Assembly (NCBI RefSeq): GCF_039134705.1
Contig: NZ_CP146256.1
Coordinates: 1,550,001 to 1,614,000 of the forward strand
Direction of reading: 5' to 3'
DNA: 64,000 nucleotides
Source: Kineothrix sp. IPX-CK
Lineage (GTDB): Bacteria; Bacillota; Clostridia; Lachnospirales; Lachnospiraceae
Shown here: positions 24,233 through 33,047 of the stretch, piece after piece
Numbering within the stretch: position 1 is the first letter of the stretch
Layout of the letters: every line of letters begins with the position of its first letter
Program-made: the position numbers and the translations under genes
The notes under the pieces: generated by a model
The model's database searches: none
What the model was told of the DNA's origin: nothing
What the model saw: only the letters and a program-made list of their open reading frames with translations

Positions 24233-26107
24233 ATGCTGACAAAAAACAGTAGTATCAAAGATGTGTATGCCAATCCGATTGGACAGGATATTATCGATCG
24301 GGTGCTCTTACAAATGAATATAAGCAAAAAGGCAGTTACCAATCCAATCATAGGAAATTTAAAGCTAAAGGCTTTGCCGAAGCTGTCTAAAAGTCAATTG
24401 GATGAAGGTTTCGTGGATACGCTGCTCACCCTTTTAAATACGGAACATGAAACGGTAAAGACCAATGATGGGCCCATTCTGAAAGCTTGGTGGAAGGAAG
24501 CCGTATTTTATCAGATTTATCCCAGAAGCTTTAAAGACAGCAATGGAGACGGCATTGGCGACCTGCAGGGTATCATAAGTAAATTGGATTACATAAAGGA
24601 GTTGGGTATCGATGCTATCTGGCTTTCACCAATTTATGATTCTCCTAACGATGATAATGGTTATGACATAAGAGATTACCATAGGATCATGGATGAGTTT
24701 GGAACAATGGAGGACTTTGACAGGTTATTAACTGAGGTTCATAACCGTGACATGAGGCTTATTATGGATCTTGTGGTGAACCATACCTCAGATGAGCATG
24801 AGTGGTATCAGAAGGCTATCCATGAACCGGAATCCAAGTATGGAGATTATTATATTTTTAAGGATCAGCCTAACAACTGGACATCATTTTTTAGCGGCAG
24901 CGCGTGGAACTATGTAGAAGAACGCGGACAATATGCGCTTCATTTATTCTCAAAGAAGCAGATGGATCTAAACTGGGAAAATGAAAACCTGCGTCATGAG
25001 ATTCACGATATGGTAAGATGGTGGCTGGAAAAGGGTGTGGATGGATTCCGCCTGGATGTCATTAATTATATTTCTAAGCGCAGCGGCCTGCCGGATGGAA
25101 ATGAAAGCATCGGCAAGCTTATGGGATATCATGGAGTAGAACATTATTTCTATGGACCTCGTCTTCACGAATATCTGCATGATATGAAAGAGAAGGTGTT
25201 TATCCCATATAATGCTTTTTCGGTTGGGGAAACTCCCGGGACAGGAATGGAAATGAGCAAGCTGTTGACTGCCGATTACCGAAATGAGCTGGACATGGTA
25301 TTCTCTTTTGACCATCTGGAAACGCCGGGGCATACACGTTTTGATGATTATCAATATGACCTTAATTATCTGAAAAGCTATATGATTAATTGGATGGAGA
25401 ATTACGGGAATCATTGCCACCCATCACTGTTTTATGAAAACCACGATAATCCGCGCATGATTTCTAAAATAAATCCGGACCCGCAGTATCGGAATGTCCT
25501 GGGAAAGCTTTTGGCTGTAATCCAGCTTACACTGCGAGGCACGCCGTTTATTTACCAGGGGCAGGAGCTTGGAATGCTCAATCAAAACTTTAGGTCTGCT
25601 TCGGATCTTCGCGATGTGGAGTCGTTGAATCTTTATGATGAGTTATGCAGTACCATGAAAAAAGAAGAGGCATTTGCAAAGGTATTGGCAGGTACGAGGG
25701 ATCATGCGAGAACACCGATGCAGTGGAACGATCAGCAATATGCGGGATTTTCTGCTGTGGAGCCGTGGATTATGATGGATGAGGATTATAAGAATTGCAA
25801 TGTAGAGGCGCAGCTTCAAGATGAGAACTCTGTCCTTCACTTTTTTCGGAAATTGATGGCTTTGCGCAAGGAGCATAAAGTTATCTTTTATGGAGTTGTA
25901 CTATTTACCGATCGAAAAGAAAAAGATTTATTTACCTATTATCGTAAGGATGAAACAGAAACACTGTATATTGAGGTAAATTTGAGTTCTTCCAATAAGA
26001 AACGAACAAAACATCCGGAGGGGATTCGTTTGCTGTCGAATTATACAGAAGACTCTTCGTCATTCCTGCGGGCATATGAGGCAAATATATGGAAAACAAA
26101 AAAATAG
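24233..26107 (+). CDS. GH13 alpha-glucosidase with extra N-terminal domain
   Basis: A 624-residue enzyme of the oligo-1,6-glucosidase/alpha-glucosidase group. The barrel begins at WWKEAVFYQIYPRSF (about residue 84). Catalytic residues are D275 in GFRLDVIN, E333 in FSVGETPG and D405 in ENHDNPR. The first 82 residues are not part of usual GH13 enzymes: they form a helical segment with SSIKDVYANPIGQDIIDRVL and ITNP-like NPIIGNLKLK. The protein is cytoplasmic. It starts 7 bases after the symporter gene and overlaps the next gene by 19 bases. It would hydrolyse imported alpha-glucosides. Confidence 0.92.
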   Translation: MLTKNSSIKDVYANPIGQDIIDRVLLQMNISKKAVTNPIIGNLKLKALPKLSKSQLDEGFVDTLLTLLNTEHETVKTNDGPILKAWWKEAVFYQIYPRSFKDSNGDGIGDLQGIISKLDYIKELGIDAIWLSPIYDSPNDDNGYDIRDYHRIMDEFGTMEDFDRLLTEVHNRDMRLIMDLVVNHTSDEHEWYQKAIHEPESKYGDYYIFKDQPNNWTSFFSGSAWNYVEERGQYALHLFSKKQMDLNWENENLRHEIHDMVRWWLEKGVDGFRLDVINYISKRSGLPDGNESIGKLMGYHGVEHYFYGPRLHEYLHDMKEKVFIPYNAFSVGETPGTGMEMSKLLTADYRNELDMVFSFDHLETPGHTRFDDYQYDLNYLKSYMINWMENYGNHCHPSLFYENHDNPRMISKINPDPQYRNVLGKLLAVIQLTLRGTPFIYQGQELGMLNQNFRSASDLRDVESLNLYDELCSTMKKEEAFAKVLAGTRDHARTPMQWNDQQYAGFSAVEPWIMMDEDYKNCNVEAQLQDENSVLHFFRKLMALRKEHKVIFYGVVLFTDRKEKDLFTYYRKDETETLYIEVNLSSSNKKRTKHPEGIRLLSNYTEDSSSFLRAYEANIWKTKK

Positions 26108-26880
26108 TATTAAAAGAAGATTTAAAAAAAGGGTTTAAGGAGTTGGGGATAAAAGCGGGAGACAATGTCATTGCCCATGTTTCTCTCGGAAGCTTAGGAT
26201 TCGTGTGCGGTGGGGCGCAGATAGTTATCGAAGCGCTTCTTGAAACGCTAACGGACAGAGGAACGCTTTTGATGCCGACCCAAAGCTGGAAAAATTTAGA
26301 CCCGAAAGCAGGAGTACATTGGGAAGTGCCTGAAGAATGGTGGCAGCTCATCAGGGAAAACTGGCCGGCCTATAATAAGGATATTACACCAACCAACACT
26401 ATGGGGGCCGTTGCTGAAATGTTTCGAAAATGGCCTGGAGCAAAAAGAAGCGCTCATCCGGCCCGATCTTTTGCGGCTAAGGGAACAAATGCGGAATATT
26501 TAACAGAGAATCATGATTTATGTGATATTTTTGGCGAAGGTTCGCCTATTGGAAAACTGTATGGGCTGGATGGAAAAGTACTTTTAATCGGAGTCGGCTA
26601 TGATAAAAATACTTCCATTCATCTTGCAGATGTTATGGCAGATTATCCTGAAAAAAGGTATGCAGAAGAAAGCAGCGCAATGATGGTAGATGGAACGAGG
26701 CAATGGGTCACTTATGAAACACTTGTTGTGGATGGAGAGGATTTTGAACAAATCGGAGAAGCTTTTGAAGCAGCGGCAAGTGTTAAAAAAGCAAACATTG
26801 GCAATGCCGTGGTTACCTGCATGAGTCAGAGAGACATTGTGGATTTCGCGGTTCGATGGATTACAAATAACAGAAAATAA
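26089..26880 (+). CDS. AAC(3) family N-acetyltransferase-like protein
   Basis: A 263-residue protein of the aminoglycoside 3-N-acetyltransferase fold. Landmarks are IAHVSLGSLGFVCGGAQ (acyl-CoA binding), LLMPTQSW, TNTMGAVAEMFR and RSAHPARSFAA. Many chromosomal members (YokD-like) act on substrates other than aminoglycosides, so resistance should not be assumed. The start lies 19 bases inside the alpha-glucosidase gene, which indicates coupled translation and perhaps a role in modifying a sugar or amino-sugar. It ends the sugar operon before the two-component system. Confidence 0.85.
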   Translation: MENKKIVLKEDLKKGFKELGIKAGDNVIAHVSLGSLGFVCGGAQIVIEALLETLTDRGTLLMPTQSWKNLDPKAGVHWEVPEEWWQLIRENWPAYNKDITPTNTMGAVAEMFRKWPGAKRSAHPARSFAAKGTNAEYLTENHDLCDIFGEGSPIGKLYGLDGKVLLIGVGYDKNTSIHLADVMADYPEKRYAEESSAMMVDGTRQWVTYETLVVDGEDFEQIGEAFEAAASVKKANIGNAVVTCMSQRDIVDFAVRWITNNRK

Positions 26881-26898
26881 AAAAAGAGAGAAGGGATC

Positions 26899-27567
26899 AT
26901 GATGCCGAAATTACTAATTGTTGATGATGATATACATCTCCGGAAGCTGGTGATGACTTATGCTGAATTAGATGGATATCAGTGCGAAGAGACAGAAAAC
27001 GGTCAGAAAGCTATTGAAAAAGTAAATAGTACACAGTTTGATATCGTTGTGCTGGATGTCATGATGCCGGAACTCGATGGCTTTGAAACTCTGGGGGAAA
27101 TACGCAAGGAAAGTCAGGTTCCGGTTATTATGCTTACTTCCCGCAGCGAGGAATATGACAAGCTGTTAGGCTTTCATCTTGGAGCGGACGATTATGTACC
27201 GAAGCCGTTTAGTCCAAAGGAACTGATGGCCCGTATCGGTGCTGTACTCAAGCGCAGCGGAAAAAGATCATGTGATAAGCTTTCTTTTGGAGAGTTTTGT
27301 GTTTCGCCCGGTTCAAGAACAGTAACCGCAGGTGAAAAAGTACTTAACCTGCCTCCTAAGGAGTTTGAGCTTCTACTGTATCTTGCACAGAATGAAGGAC
27401 TTGTTCTCAGCCGGGAACAGCTGTTGAATAAGGTCTGGGGTTATGACTATTATGGCGACACACGTACCGTAGATACGCATATCAAATCACTTCGGGAACA
27501 TCTGGGCGACTACAGGAAAGTAATTCAAACGGCATGGGGGGTTGGGTATAAATTTGAATATGAATAA
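26899..27567 (+). CDS. OmpR-family response regulator
   Basis: A 222-residue two-domain regulator. The receiver has LIVDDDIHLRK (acidic pocket) and VVLDVMMPELDG with the phospho-acceptor Asp near residue 53. The winged-helix effector ends LSREQLLNKVWGYDYYGD then TRTVDTHIKSLR. The gene starts 18 bases after the acyltransferase stop and overlaps the histidine kinase gene by 8 bases. A candidate target is the direct-repeat site at 29036-29061 before the DUF362 lipoprotein gene. Confidence 0.95.
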   Translation: MMPKLLIVDDDIHLRKLVMTYAELDGYQCEETENGQKAIEKVNSTQFDIVVLDVMMPELDGFETLGEIRKESQVPVIMLTSRSEEYDKLLGFHLGADDYVPKPFSPKELMARIGAVLKRSGKRSCDKLSFGEFCVSPGSRTVTAGEKVLNLPPKEFELLLYLAQNEGLVLSREQLLNKVWGYDYYGDTRTVDTHIKSLREHLGDYRKVIQTAWGVGYKFEYE

Positions 27568-29008
27568 GATTCGTAAGAGGCTGCCCTTCCGCTCCAGGAT
27601 TGCAGTGCGCTTGTGGCTGCTCATGATGCTTTTGGTGGCACTTGGCATAGCATTTATGTGGGTTGTGCAGATATTCCTGTTTGAGCGGAATTATGTGGAT
27701 TCCACTGTGGCTGAAGTACAAAGCCGTTTACAGCCTATTATTGAGAACATAAAAACAAAAGATCTCGCCGATCATGCTCATCTGCTCTCTTCTCTAAGTA
27801 AGTCCGCTAACGGAAAAATGATACTGATTGATGCTGACGGGAATCCGATTGCGCTTTACAGTTTAGGATATAGGCTGCAAAAGGAAAATTCATGGGATTT
27901 TATATATGCATTTCTATATAACTTAAAGCATAGTGAAGAATATCAGCAGGTTTTGCAGGGAAAAACGTACCATAAAATAATTCGGGACGGGTCTGAACCG
28001 TTAGTACTTGAAATCGGCATTCCTGTGACGTACGAAGGCAGGCAGGCTTTGATTGTTTTGTATCATTCAATGGATGAACTGCATACGGTGCTTCGTATTA
28101 ACCGGAGCCAGCTTGTGATATTGAGCATAACACTGTCACTGGCGGCTGCTATGCTGGCAGCATTGTTGTCCCGCCATTTTGTGAAGCCAATTCACATTAT
28201 AAAGAGTACGGTAGACGAACTTGCAAAGGGCGAATTAACCGCAACATCAGAGCTTTCCCTGAATGATGAGCTCGGGCAACTATCCGATTCGGTAGACGAG
28301 CTTAGTCAGGCTCTCCAACGAGTGGATGTTCTCCGCAAAGAGGTTATAGCCAATGTGTCCCATGAACTGCGCTCGCCGCTGGCGCTTATCAGGGGTTATG
28401 CCGAAATGGTGCGGGATATCAGCTGGAAAAATGATGAAAAGCGTAATGAGGACCTTAATCTTATTATACAGGAAGCTGGACGGATGAGCGAGATGGTCAG
28501 CGACATCATGGATTACTCCCAGCTACAGGCCGGATATATCCAACTAAAAAAGGATTGGTACAATCTGTATGAGATTGTTGAGTCAGAGGCAGCTCATTAC
28601 GAACAAAATGCTGCTCAATATGATATCACGGTTCGGTTGGAGAGCGCGCAGAAGGATATTCCCGTCTATGTAGATGCTATGAAAATTTGCCAGGTAATGC
28701 GGAATTTGTTGAATAATGCCGTCAATCATACTGCGGATGGGGGAATAATCTTCGTAGTGATTGAGACACCGGGTAACGGGATACGGGTGTCTGTTATCAA
28801 TCCGGGTGAACCTATTCCGGAGGAGGATCGGGCAATCATCTGGGAAAGATATCAATGCAGTCAGCATCATAGCGGACGTAAAAAGGGAACCGGTATCGGT
28901 CTTTCTATCGTCAGCACGTTTTTAAAGGCTCATGATATGTGCTATGGCGTAGACTGTAAAGAATCTCTAACTACTTTTTGGTTCGAGTATCCAAGTCAAA
29001 GTAATTAA
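27560..29008 (+). CDS. Sensor histidine kinase
   Basis: A 482-residue kinase. One helix lies near the N-terminus (LWLLMMLLVALGIAFMWVVQ), an external domain of about 140 residues follows, then a second helix (about 190-210), a HAMP domain, HisKA with NVSHELRSPLALIRGYAEM (His about 268) and an ATPase domain with NLLNNAVNH and GTGIGLSIV. It phosphorylates the upstream response regulator. ATG at 27560 overlaps the regulator stop. The external sensing domain has no recognised family. Confidence 0.93.
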   Translation: MNKIRKRLPFRSRIAVRLWLLMMLLVALGIAFMWVVQIFLFERNYVDSTVAEVQSRLQPIIENIKTKDLADHAHLLSSLSKSANGKMILIDADGNPIALYSLGYRLQKENSWDFIYAFLYNLKHSEEYQQVLQGKTYHKIIRDGSEPLVLEIGIPVTYEGRQALIVLYHSMDELHTVLRINRSQLVILSITLSLAAAMLAALLSRHFVKPIHIIKSTVDELAKGELTATSELSLNDELGQLSDSVDELSQALQRVDVLRKEVIANVSHELRSPLALIRGYAEMVRDISWKNDEKRNEDLNLIIQEAGRMSEMVSDIMDYSQLQAGYIQLKKDWYNLYEIVESEAAHYEQNAAQYDITVRLESAQKDIPVYVDAMKICQVMRNLLNNAVNHTADGGIIFVVIETPGNGIRVSVINPGEPIPEEDRAIIWERYQCSQHHSGRKKGTGIGLSIVSTFLKAHDMCYGVDCKESLTTFWFEYPSQSN

Positions 29009-29035
29009 TATATTTTCATATAAATCTACCTTTTT

Positions 29036-29061
29036 TCTCACAGAATTCTCACATTTTTACA
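29036..29061 (+). promoter_or_regulatory. Direct repeats, candidate response-regulator site
   Basis: TCTCACA at 29036-29042 and again at 29047-29053 (11-bp period), with a related TTTTACA at 29055-29061. Direct repeats one helical turn apart just upstream of a -35 box are typical of OmpR-family activator sites. Confidence 0.5.
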
Positions 29062-29067
29062 TTAAGT

Positions 29068-29096
29068 TTGAGTTATTTAATGGGGATATATATCCT
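29068..29096 (+). promoter_or_regulatory. Promoter of the DUF362-permease operon
   Basis: TTGAGT (29068-29073), 17 bp, TATCCT (29091-29096). The weak -10 fits a promoter needing an activator at the direct repeats just upstream. Confidence 0.5.
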
Positions 29097-29140
29097 GCAA
29101 AGAATATGTAGAGGAATAATACGGATGGAGGGTGTGAGAT

Positions 29141-30160
29141 ATGAAATTGAAAAGAGTTATTGGTTTTGTTCTAATACTTATGGTAATGTTTTCCCTTACA
29201 GCATGTGGAAACGTTCAGGGCAGCAGTAACGAAACTGATACGGAAGTGGAAAGTTCGGAGGTGGAATATGAGGTAACTCAATTACCGGAGGAAACACCAA
29301 AAGTTTACATGACGACCGATATCAGCCCGGAAGGTTTGATGGCTGTTTATGAAGCAATGGGCTGGACGCCGGAAGGGAAGGTTGCTGTGAAGCTTAGTAC
29401 AGGTGAACCGCCCGCCAGCAACTATCTGAAACCGGAATTGATTAAAGACTTAGTGCAGTCTGTGGAAGGTACGATTGTGGAATGCAATACGGCGTATGGC
29501 GGTTCTCGCGGGGAAACCGCTATGCATATGCAGGTAGCCAAGGATCATGGATTCACGGATATTGCGGAGGTAGATATTATGGACGCTGACGGATCAATAA
29601 GCCTTCCGGTAAATGGAGGAACTCATCTGGAAGAAGATCTTGTAGGCGCCCACTTTGCAAATTATGATTCTTTTCTTGTGCTTTCTCATTTTAAGGGGCA
29701 TCAGATGGCTGGCTTTGGAGGAGCAATTAAAAACATTTCCATAGGGATTGGTTCAAAAGAAGGAAAATGCCTGATACATACTGCAGGAAAGAGCAGTATA
29801 AGTATGTGGGGAGGAATTCAGGATGATTTTCTGGAATCAATGGCTGATGCCGGTAAGGCTGTTTCTGACAGTTTGGGGAATGGGAAGAATATTGCATATG
29901 TCAATGTTATGAACAGGATCAGTATAGACTGCGACTGCAATGGAAAACCGGCGGAACCGGATATTCACGATATCGGAATTCTTTCTTCAACTGATCCGGT
30001 GGCGCTTGATCAGGCATGTATCGATCTTGTATATACTGCGGAAGGAAGAGAAAAGCTCGTAAACAGAATTGAACAACTGAATGGGCTTCATACACTGGAA
30101 AGTGCGGAGGAAATCGGACTTGGCAGCCGTGAGTATGAATTGGTGAATATCGATGATTGA
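29141..30160 (+). CDS. DUF362 domain lipoprotein
   Basis: A 339-residue exported lipoprotein. The signal peptide ends in the lipobox LTAC with lipidated Cys22. The remainder matches DUF362 (VAVKLSTGEPPASNYLKPEL, SHFKGHQMAGFGGAIKN, DPVALDQACIDLVY). Cytoplasmic DUF362 proteins often carry ferredoxin motifs; this one has none, only a CDCNGKP segment. An extracytoplasmic version suggests metal- or redox-ligand handling at the cell surface (inference). It follows a two-component system and overlaps the permease gene by 8 bases. Confidence 0.85.
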   Translation: MKLKRVIGFVLILMVMFSLTACGNVQGSSNETDTEVESSEVEYEVTQLPEETPKVYMTTDISPEGLMAVYEAMGWTPEGKVAVKLSTGEPPASNYLKPELIKDLVQSVEGTIVECNTAYGGSRGETAMHMQVAKDHGFTDIAEVDIMDADGSISLPVNGGTHLEEDLVGAHFANYDSFLVLSHFKGHQMAGFGGAIKNISIGIGSKEGKCLIHTAGKSSISMWGGIQDDFLESMADAGKAVSDSLGNGKNIAYVNVMNRISIDCDCNGKPAEPDIHDIGILSSTDPVALDQACIDLVYTAEGREKLVNRIEQLNGLHTLESAEEIGLGSREYELVNIDD

Positions 30161-31049
30161 TATATTGCATAGAGAATTTGTTTATCTATGGTATTATTTT
30201 AGTATCCAATTGAATCAGATTTTTGAGTACTGGTTGCTGGGTATGGTCATTGGGTCGGTAGTGTCTGTGTTCGGCAAAGAACGGATACATAATTTGTTCC
30301 ATAGTTTAAAGGATAAAAGGATGGGGGTATTGGGGATCGTACCGGCATGTTTACTCGGTATAGCATCACCGCTCTGTATGTATGGAACAATTCCGATTGC
30401 GGCATCCTTTTCGGCGAAGGGGATGAGAGATGACTGGCTGGCTGCTTTTATGATGTCCTCTATCTTACTCAATCCACAGCTGATTATTTATAGCGCTGCG
30501 CTGGGAACAAAGGCATTGATCGTAAGAATATCGGCTTGTTTTCTCTGTGGCATCGTAGCAGGGCTGCTGGTACACGTATTCTGCCGGGAAACCTCCTTTT
30601 TCAACTTTTCTTCCATTGCAGAAGTGAAAAGCCGTGATACAGATCCTAATATCCTGCTGCGCTTACTTAAAAATTTCGGACGGAATGTGAAAGCAACCTG
30701 GTTGTATTTTCTTTTAGGAATTGTACTATCTGCTTTGTTCCAAAGATATGTACCGACAGATGCTTTTGTTAAACTGTTTGGCAGCAACGAGGGATTTGGC
30801 GTGCTGATGGCAGCTACCATCGGCGTTCCGCTTTACATGTGCGGGGGCGGGACCATTCCTCTTTTACAGCAGTGGCTTTATGACGGTATGAGCATGGGAT
30901 CCGCTGCAGCATTCATGCTTACCGGGCCGGCCACAAAAATCACCAATTTAGGCGCTGTTAAAATTGTATTAGGTATTCGCCAGTTCATAATATATTTGTT
31001 ATATGTGATAATTTTTGCATTTATAACGGGGCTGATCATAAACATTTGA
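30153..31049 (+). CDS. PF03773-type permease (YraQ/ArsP-like)
   Basis: A 298-residue protein with about eight helices. The two half-repeats contain the family motifs: SPLCMYGTIPIAASFSAKG in the first half and GVPLYMCGGGTIPLLQQWL in the second. Relatives transport organoarsenicals or other small organic or metal compounds. There is a Cys in each motif. It is the second gene of the operon behind the DUF362 lipoprotein and two-component system, so the four genes probably form one sensing and export or import unit. The substrate cannot be deduced. Confidence 0.85.
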   Translation: MIDILHREFVYLWYYFSIQLNQIFEYWLLGMVIGSVVSVFGKERIHNLFHSLKDKRMGVLGIVPACLLGIASPLCMYGTIPIAASFSAKGMRDDWLAAFMMSSILLNPQLIIYSAALGTKALIVRISACFLCGIVAGLLVHVFCRETSFFNFSSIAEVKSRDTDPNILLRLLKNFGRNVKATWLYFLLGIVLSALFQRYVPTDAFVKLFGSNEGFGVLMAATIGVPLYMCGGGTIPLLQQWLYDGMSMGSAAAFMLTGPATKITNLGAVKIVLGIRQFIIYLLYVIIFAFITGLIINI

Positions 31050-31117
31050 ATATCATGGATTACGGGGTGGAATTTATAATTTTAATTTTCGAATTATAAT
31101 TAATATTTAAAAGTGTG

Positions 31118-31146
31118 TTGACAATCGCGCGGCATCTACCTAAAAT
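31118..31146 (+). promoter_or_regulatory. Strong sigma-A promoter
   Basis: Perfect TTGACA (31118-31123), 17 bp, TAAAAT (31141-31146). It is followed within about 120 bases by a strong terminator. Confidence 0.7.
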
Positions 31147-31152
31147 TATCTT

Positions 31153-31270
31153 TAATCGATACTCAAAAGGGGAGGCGTTCTGCTGCGCGGAGAAGTCTGT
31201 AAAGAACAAAATTTATAACGCAGAGCTGTTAATCATCCTTTTATAAAGGGATGGGCAGCTCTGCATTTTT
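31153..31270 (+). ncRNA. Short leader or small RNA ending in a terminator
   Basis: The predicted transcript runs from about 31153 to the T-tract after the hairpin at 31220-31264. It contains AGGGGAGG and a GC-rich CTGCTGCGCGG segment, but no short frame with an acceptable start codon. It could be an attenuated leader of the downstream acetyltransferase gene or an independent small RNA. No known riboswitch class is recognised. Confidence 0.4.
31220..31270 (+). terminator. Intrinsic terminator in front of the GNAT gene
   Basis: GCAGAGCTG pairs perfectly with CAGCTCTGC, with an inner CATCC/GGATG stem, followed by ATTTTTA. It is placed upstream, not downstream, of the next gene. Confidence 0.75.
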
Positions 31271-31354
31271 ATAAGAGGAAAAGGAGTTTCTCTTACAGAA
31301 GAAGTGAATGCGCAGCTGCGTGTGCTAAGCGAAAGATACAGGAGACTATACAGA

Positions 31355-31825
31355 ATGAAATTGATAAAAGCAGTGAATACCGATTTAGATATGGTTATGG
31401 ATATCAGGCTCGAGATGCTGAGAGCTGTAAACGGGCTGTCCGACGGCATGCCCTTCAATAAGGAGTTTATAAACAACACAAGAGAATATTTTAAAAGCTC
31501 CGGCCAGACTACTGTGCTGGCAGTGGAAGATAGCGAGGCCATTGGGTGTGCCTCCATTTGTTATATAAATGTGATGCCTACGTTCGATCATCCTACCGGG
31601 AAAAGAGCTCATATTATGAACGTCTATACCCGTGCAGATTATAGAAGGCATGGAATTGCCTTAAAAATGATGGCATGGTTAATGGAGGAAGCAAGGCAGA
31701 AGGAAATTACAGAAATAAGCCTTGACGCCACCGAAGCAGGACGGGCGTTATATGAAAAATGCGGATTTGTAAGAGCGGAAGAATGTATGGTTTGGTATGA
31801 AGCCGGGCATAAAAAAGAAAAGTAA
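31355..31825 (+). CDS. GNAT family N-acetyltransferase
   Basis: A 156-residue GNAT domain. AHIMNVYTRADYRRHGIALKM carries the R-x-x-G/H-x-G/A acetyl-CoA loop, and LDATEAGRALYEKCGF is the C-terminal motif. Close to the small-molecule acetyltransferase group. ATG at 31355 has GGAG 10 bases upstream; the frame also extends to ATG 31304. The stop is followed in the same frame by the remains of a phosphoesterase. Confidence 0.85.
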   Translation: MKLIKAVNTDLDMVMDIRLEMLRAVNGLSDGMPFNKEFINNTREYFKSSGQTTVLAVEDSEAIGCASICYINVMPTFDHPTGKRAHIMNVYTRADYRRHGIALKMMAWLMEEARQKEITEISLDATEAGRALYEKCGFVRAEECMVWYEAGHKKEK

Positions 31826-32524
31826 AAATATAATTGTATTTTCATTAGGGGAAATAAAGAAGGATACTGGATCGATTATAGGAAAAAGGAAGATGAAACG
31901 TGGGAATGGGCGGATTATAATTCAACTACGGGGACGCTTCGATACAATTATGATCGTTTATCTGATAAAGATATTGATTTTTTTGAAACTTTACCCATTA
32001 AACAAAGAATAGAATTCGAAGGACATCCGCCGTTTCTGATTTGCCACGGTTCGCCGTATCAGGTAAACGAAAAAATGATTCCAAATAGCGACAGAATATT
32101 TGAAATTCTGGAAGCATCGGAAACTGGGCTGATTATTTGCGGACATACCCACCGGCAAAATAAAACCATTTATAATAAAAAGACTGCATTAAATCCCGGA
32201 TCGGTGGGAATGCCGCTTTTAAGCGAAGGGAGAACGCAATTTCTTATACTGAGCAGTCATGAAAGAGGATGGCAGGAGGAGTTTATCAGCTTAGAATATG
32301 AGGTGGATGAGGTTATTGCGGATATGCGCAAGGATAAGCTGATGGTTCATGCTCCATATTGGAGCCATGTGGCAGAGAGAGTCCTTAGAAATGGACGGAT
32401 CAGTAACACTCAAGTATTGGATAGAGCGATGGCATTATGTAAAGAGGCTGTGGGAGAATGCGTATGGCCTCATATTTCTGAGAAATATTGGGAACAGGCA
32501 ATAAGGGAACTATATGCGGAATAA
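31826..32524 (+). pseudogene. N-terminally truncated metallophosphoesterase
   Basis: Immediately after the GNAT stop, the same frame stays open to 32524 and encodes a metallophosphoesterase without its beginning: FIRGNKEGYWIDYR (the GNxE/D motif), FLICHGSPYQVNE (metal-binding His) and CGHTHRQNK (GHTH motif). The N-terminal DxH and GDxVD motifs that bind the first metal are absent, and there is no plausible start before ATG 32075. The simplest reading is a deletion that fused the 3' end of the GNAT gene with the middle of a YfcE-like phosphoesterase gene. The ORF from 32075 (149 residues) cannot be a working enzyme. Confidence 0.75.
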
Positions 32525-32589
32525 TAGTCCATAGCTCTTAGCGCCTTCTGATTTGTATGCGTGCTTAAGCACGCAGGTGGGAGCTGAGG

Positions 32590-33024
32590 ATGAAGAAAAT
32601 AATGATTTTTATAGAGGGTACTGCTTTTTATACAAAGCCCATGCTGTTCTTGTTTTCCAAATATGGATATGCTCCGATAGGAGAAGCGAAGCGAATAATA
32701 AATGGCTTATATGATAAGGGAAATGAAATCTATTTATGTTCTTATGTTAGAAAGAAAAGATATTTGTTTATAAAAAGAGTCATGGATTTTCATGGCATAA
32801 AATATACGCAAATTTTATGCAGAGGAAAAAGGGAAGGGTACGCCGATTTGGTAGAACGAATAAGGCCTGATATATTAATTGAAGACGATTGTAAAAGTAT
32901 AGGCGGCGAAAAAAATTGGTGTATTACAGACGTAGATAAAGGTTTAAAAGAACATATCGAGTCTATTATAGTAGAGGAATTTGCCGGTATCGACGGTATC
33001 GATAAATTAGTAAATTTACAATAG
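32590..33024 (+). CDS. Small HAD-like protein of unknown function
   Basis: A 144-residue protein. ILIEDDCKSIGGEKNWCIT resembles motif IV of HAD phosphatases (DDxxxxxG), and EIYLCSYVRKKRYLFIKRVM resembles motif II with a basic residue. The expected motif I (DxDGT) reads FIEGTAFY, so the nucleophilic Asp is replaced or missing. Either the protein is non-catalytic or the family is only distantly related. It lies 65 bases after the phosphoesterase remnant and overlaps the open frame of the next gene. GGGAGCTGAGG precedes the ATG. Confidence 0.5.
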   Translation: MKKIMIFIEGTAFYTKPMLFLFSKYGYAPIGEAKRIINGLYDKGNEIYLCSYVRKKRYLFIKRVMDFHGIKYTQILCRGKREGYADLVERIRPDILIEDDCKSIGGEKNWCITDVDKGLKEHIESIIVEEFAGIDGIDKLVNLQ

Positions 33025-33047
33025 TGAGGAGCAGGAGGAGAAGTAGA

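Noticed and set aside
26089..26880. Antibiotic resistance gene call for the AAC(3)-like protein
   Set aside because: Chromosomal members of this fold commonly act on other substrates, and the operon context is sugar metabolism. Only the fold is supported.
31797..32012. 71-codon plus-strand open frame after the GNAT gene
   Set aside because: It lies in a different frame from the phosphoesterase remnant, is basic and low complexity, and has no ribosome binding site.
32590..33024. Functional phosphatase call for the HAD-like protein
   Set aside because: The catalytic DxD motif I is not present, so only a structural resemblance is reported.
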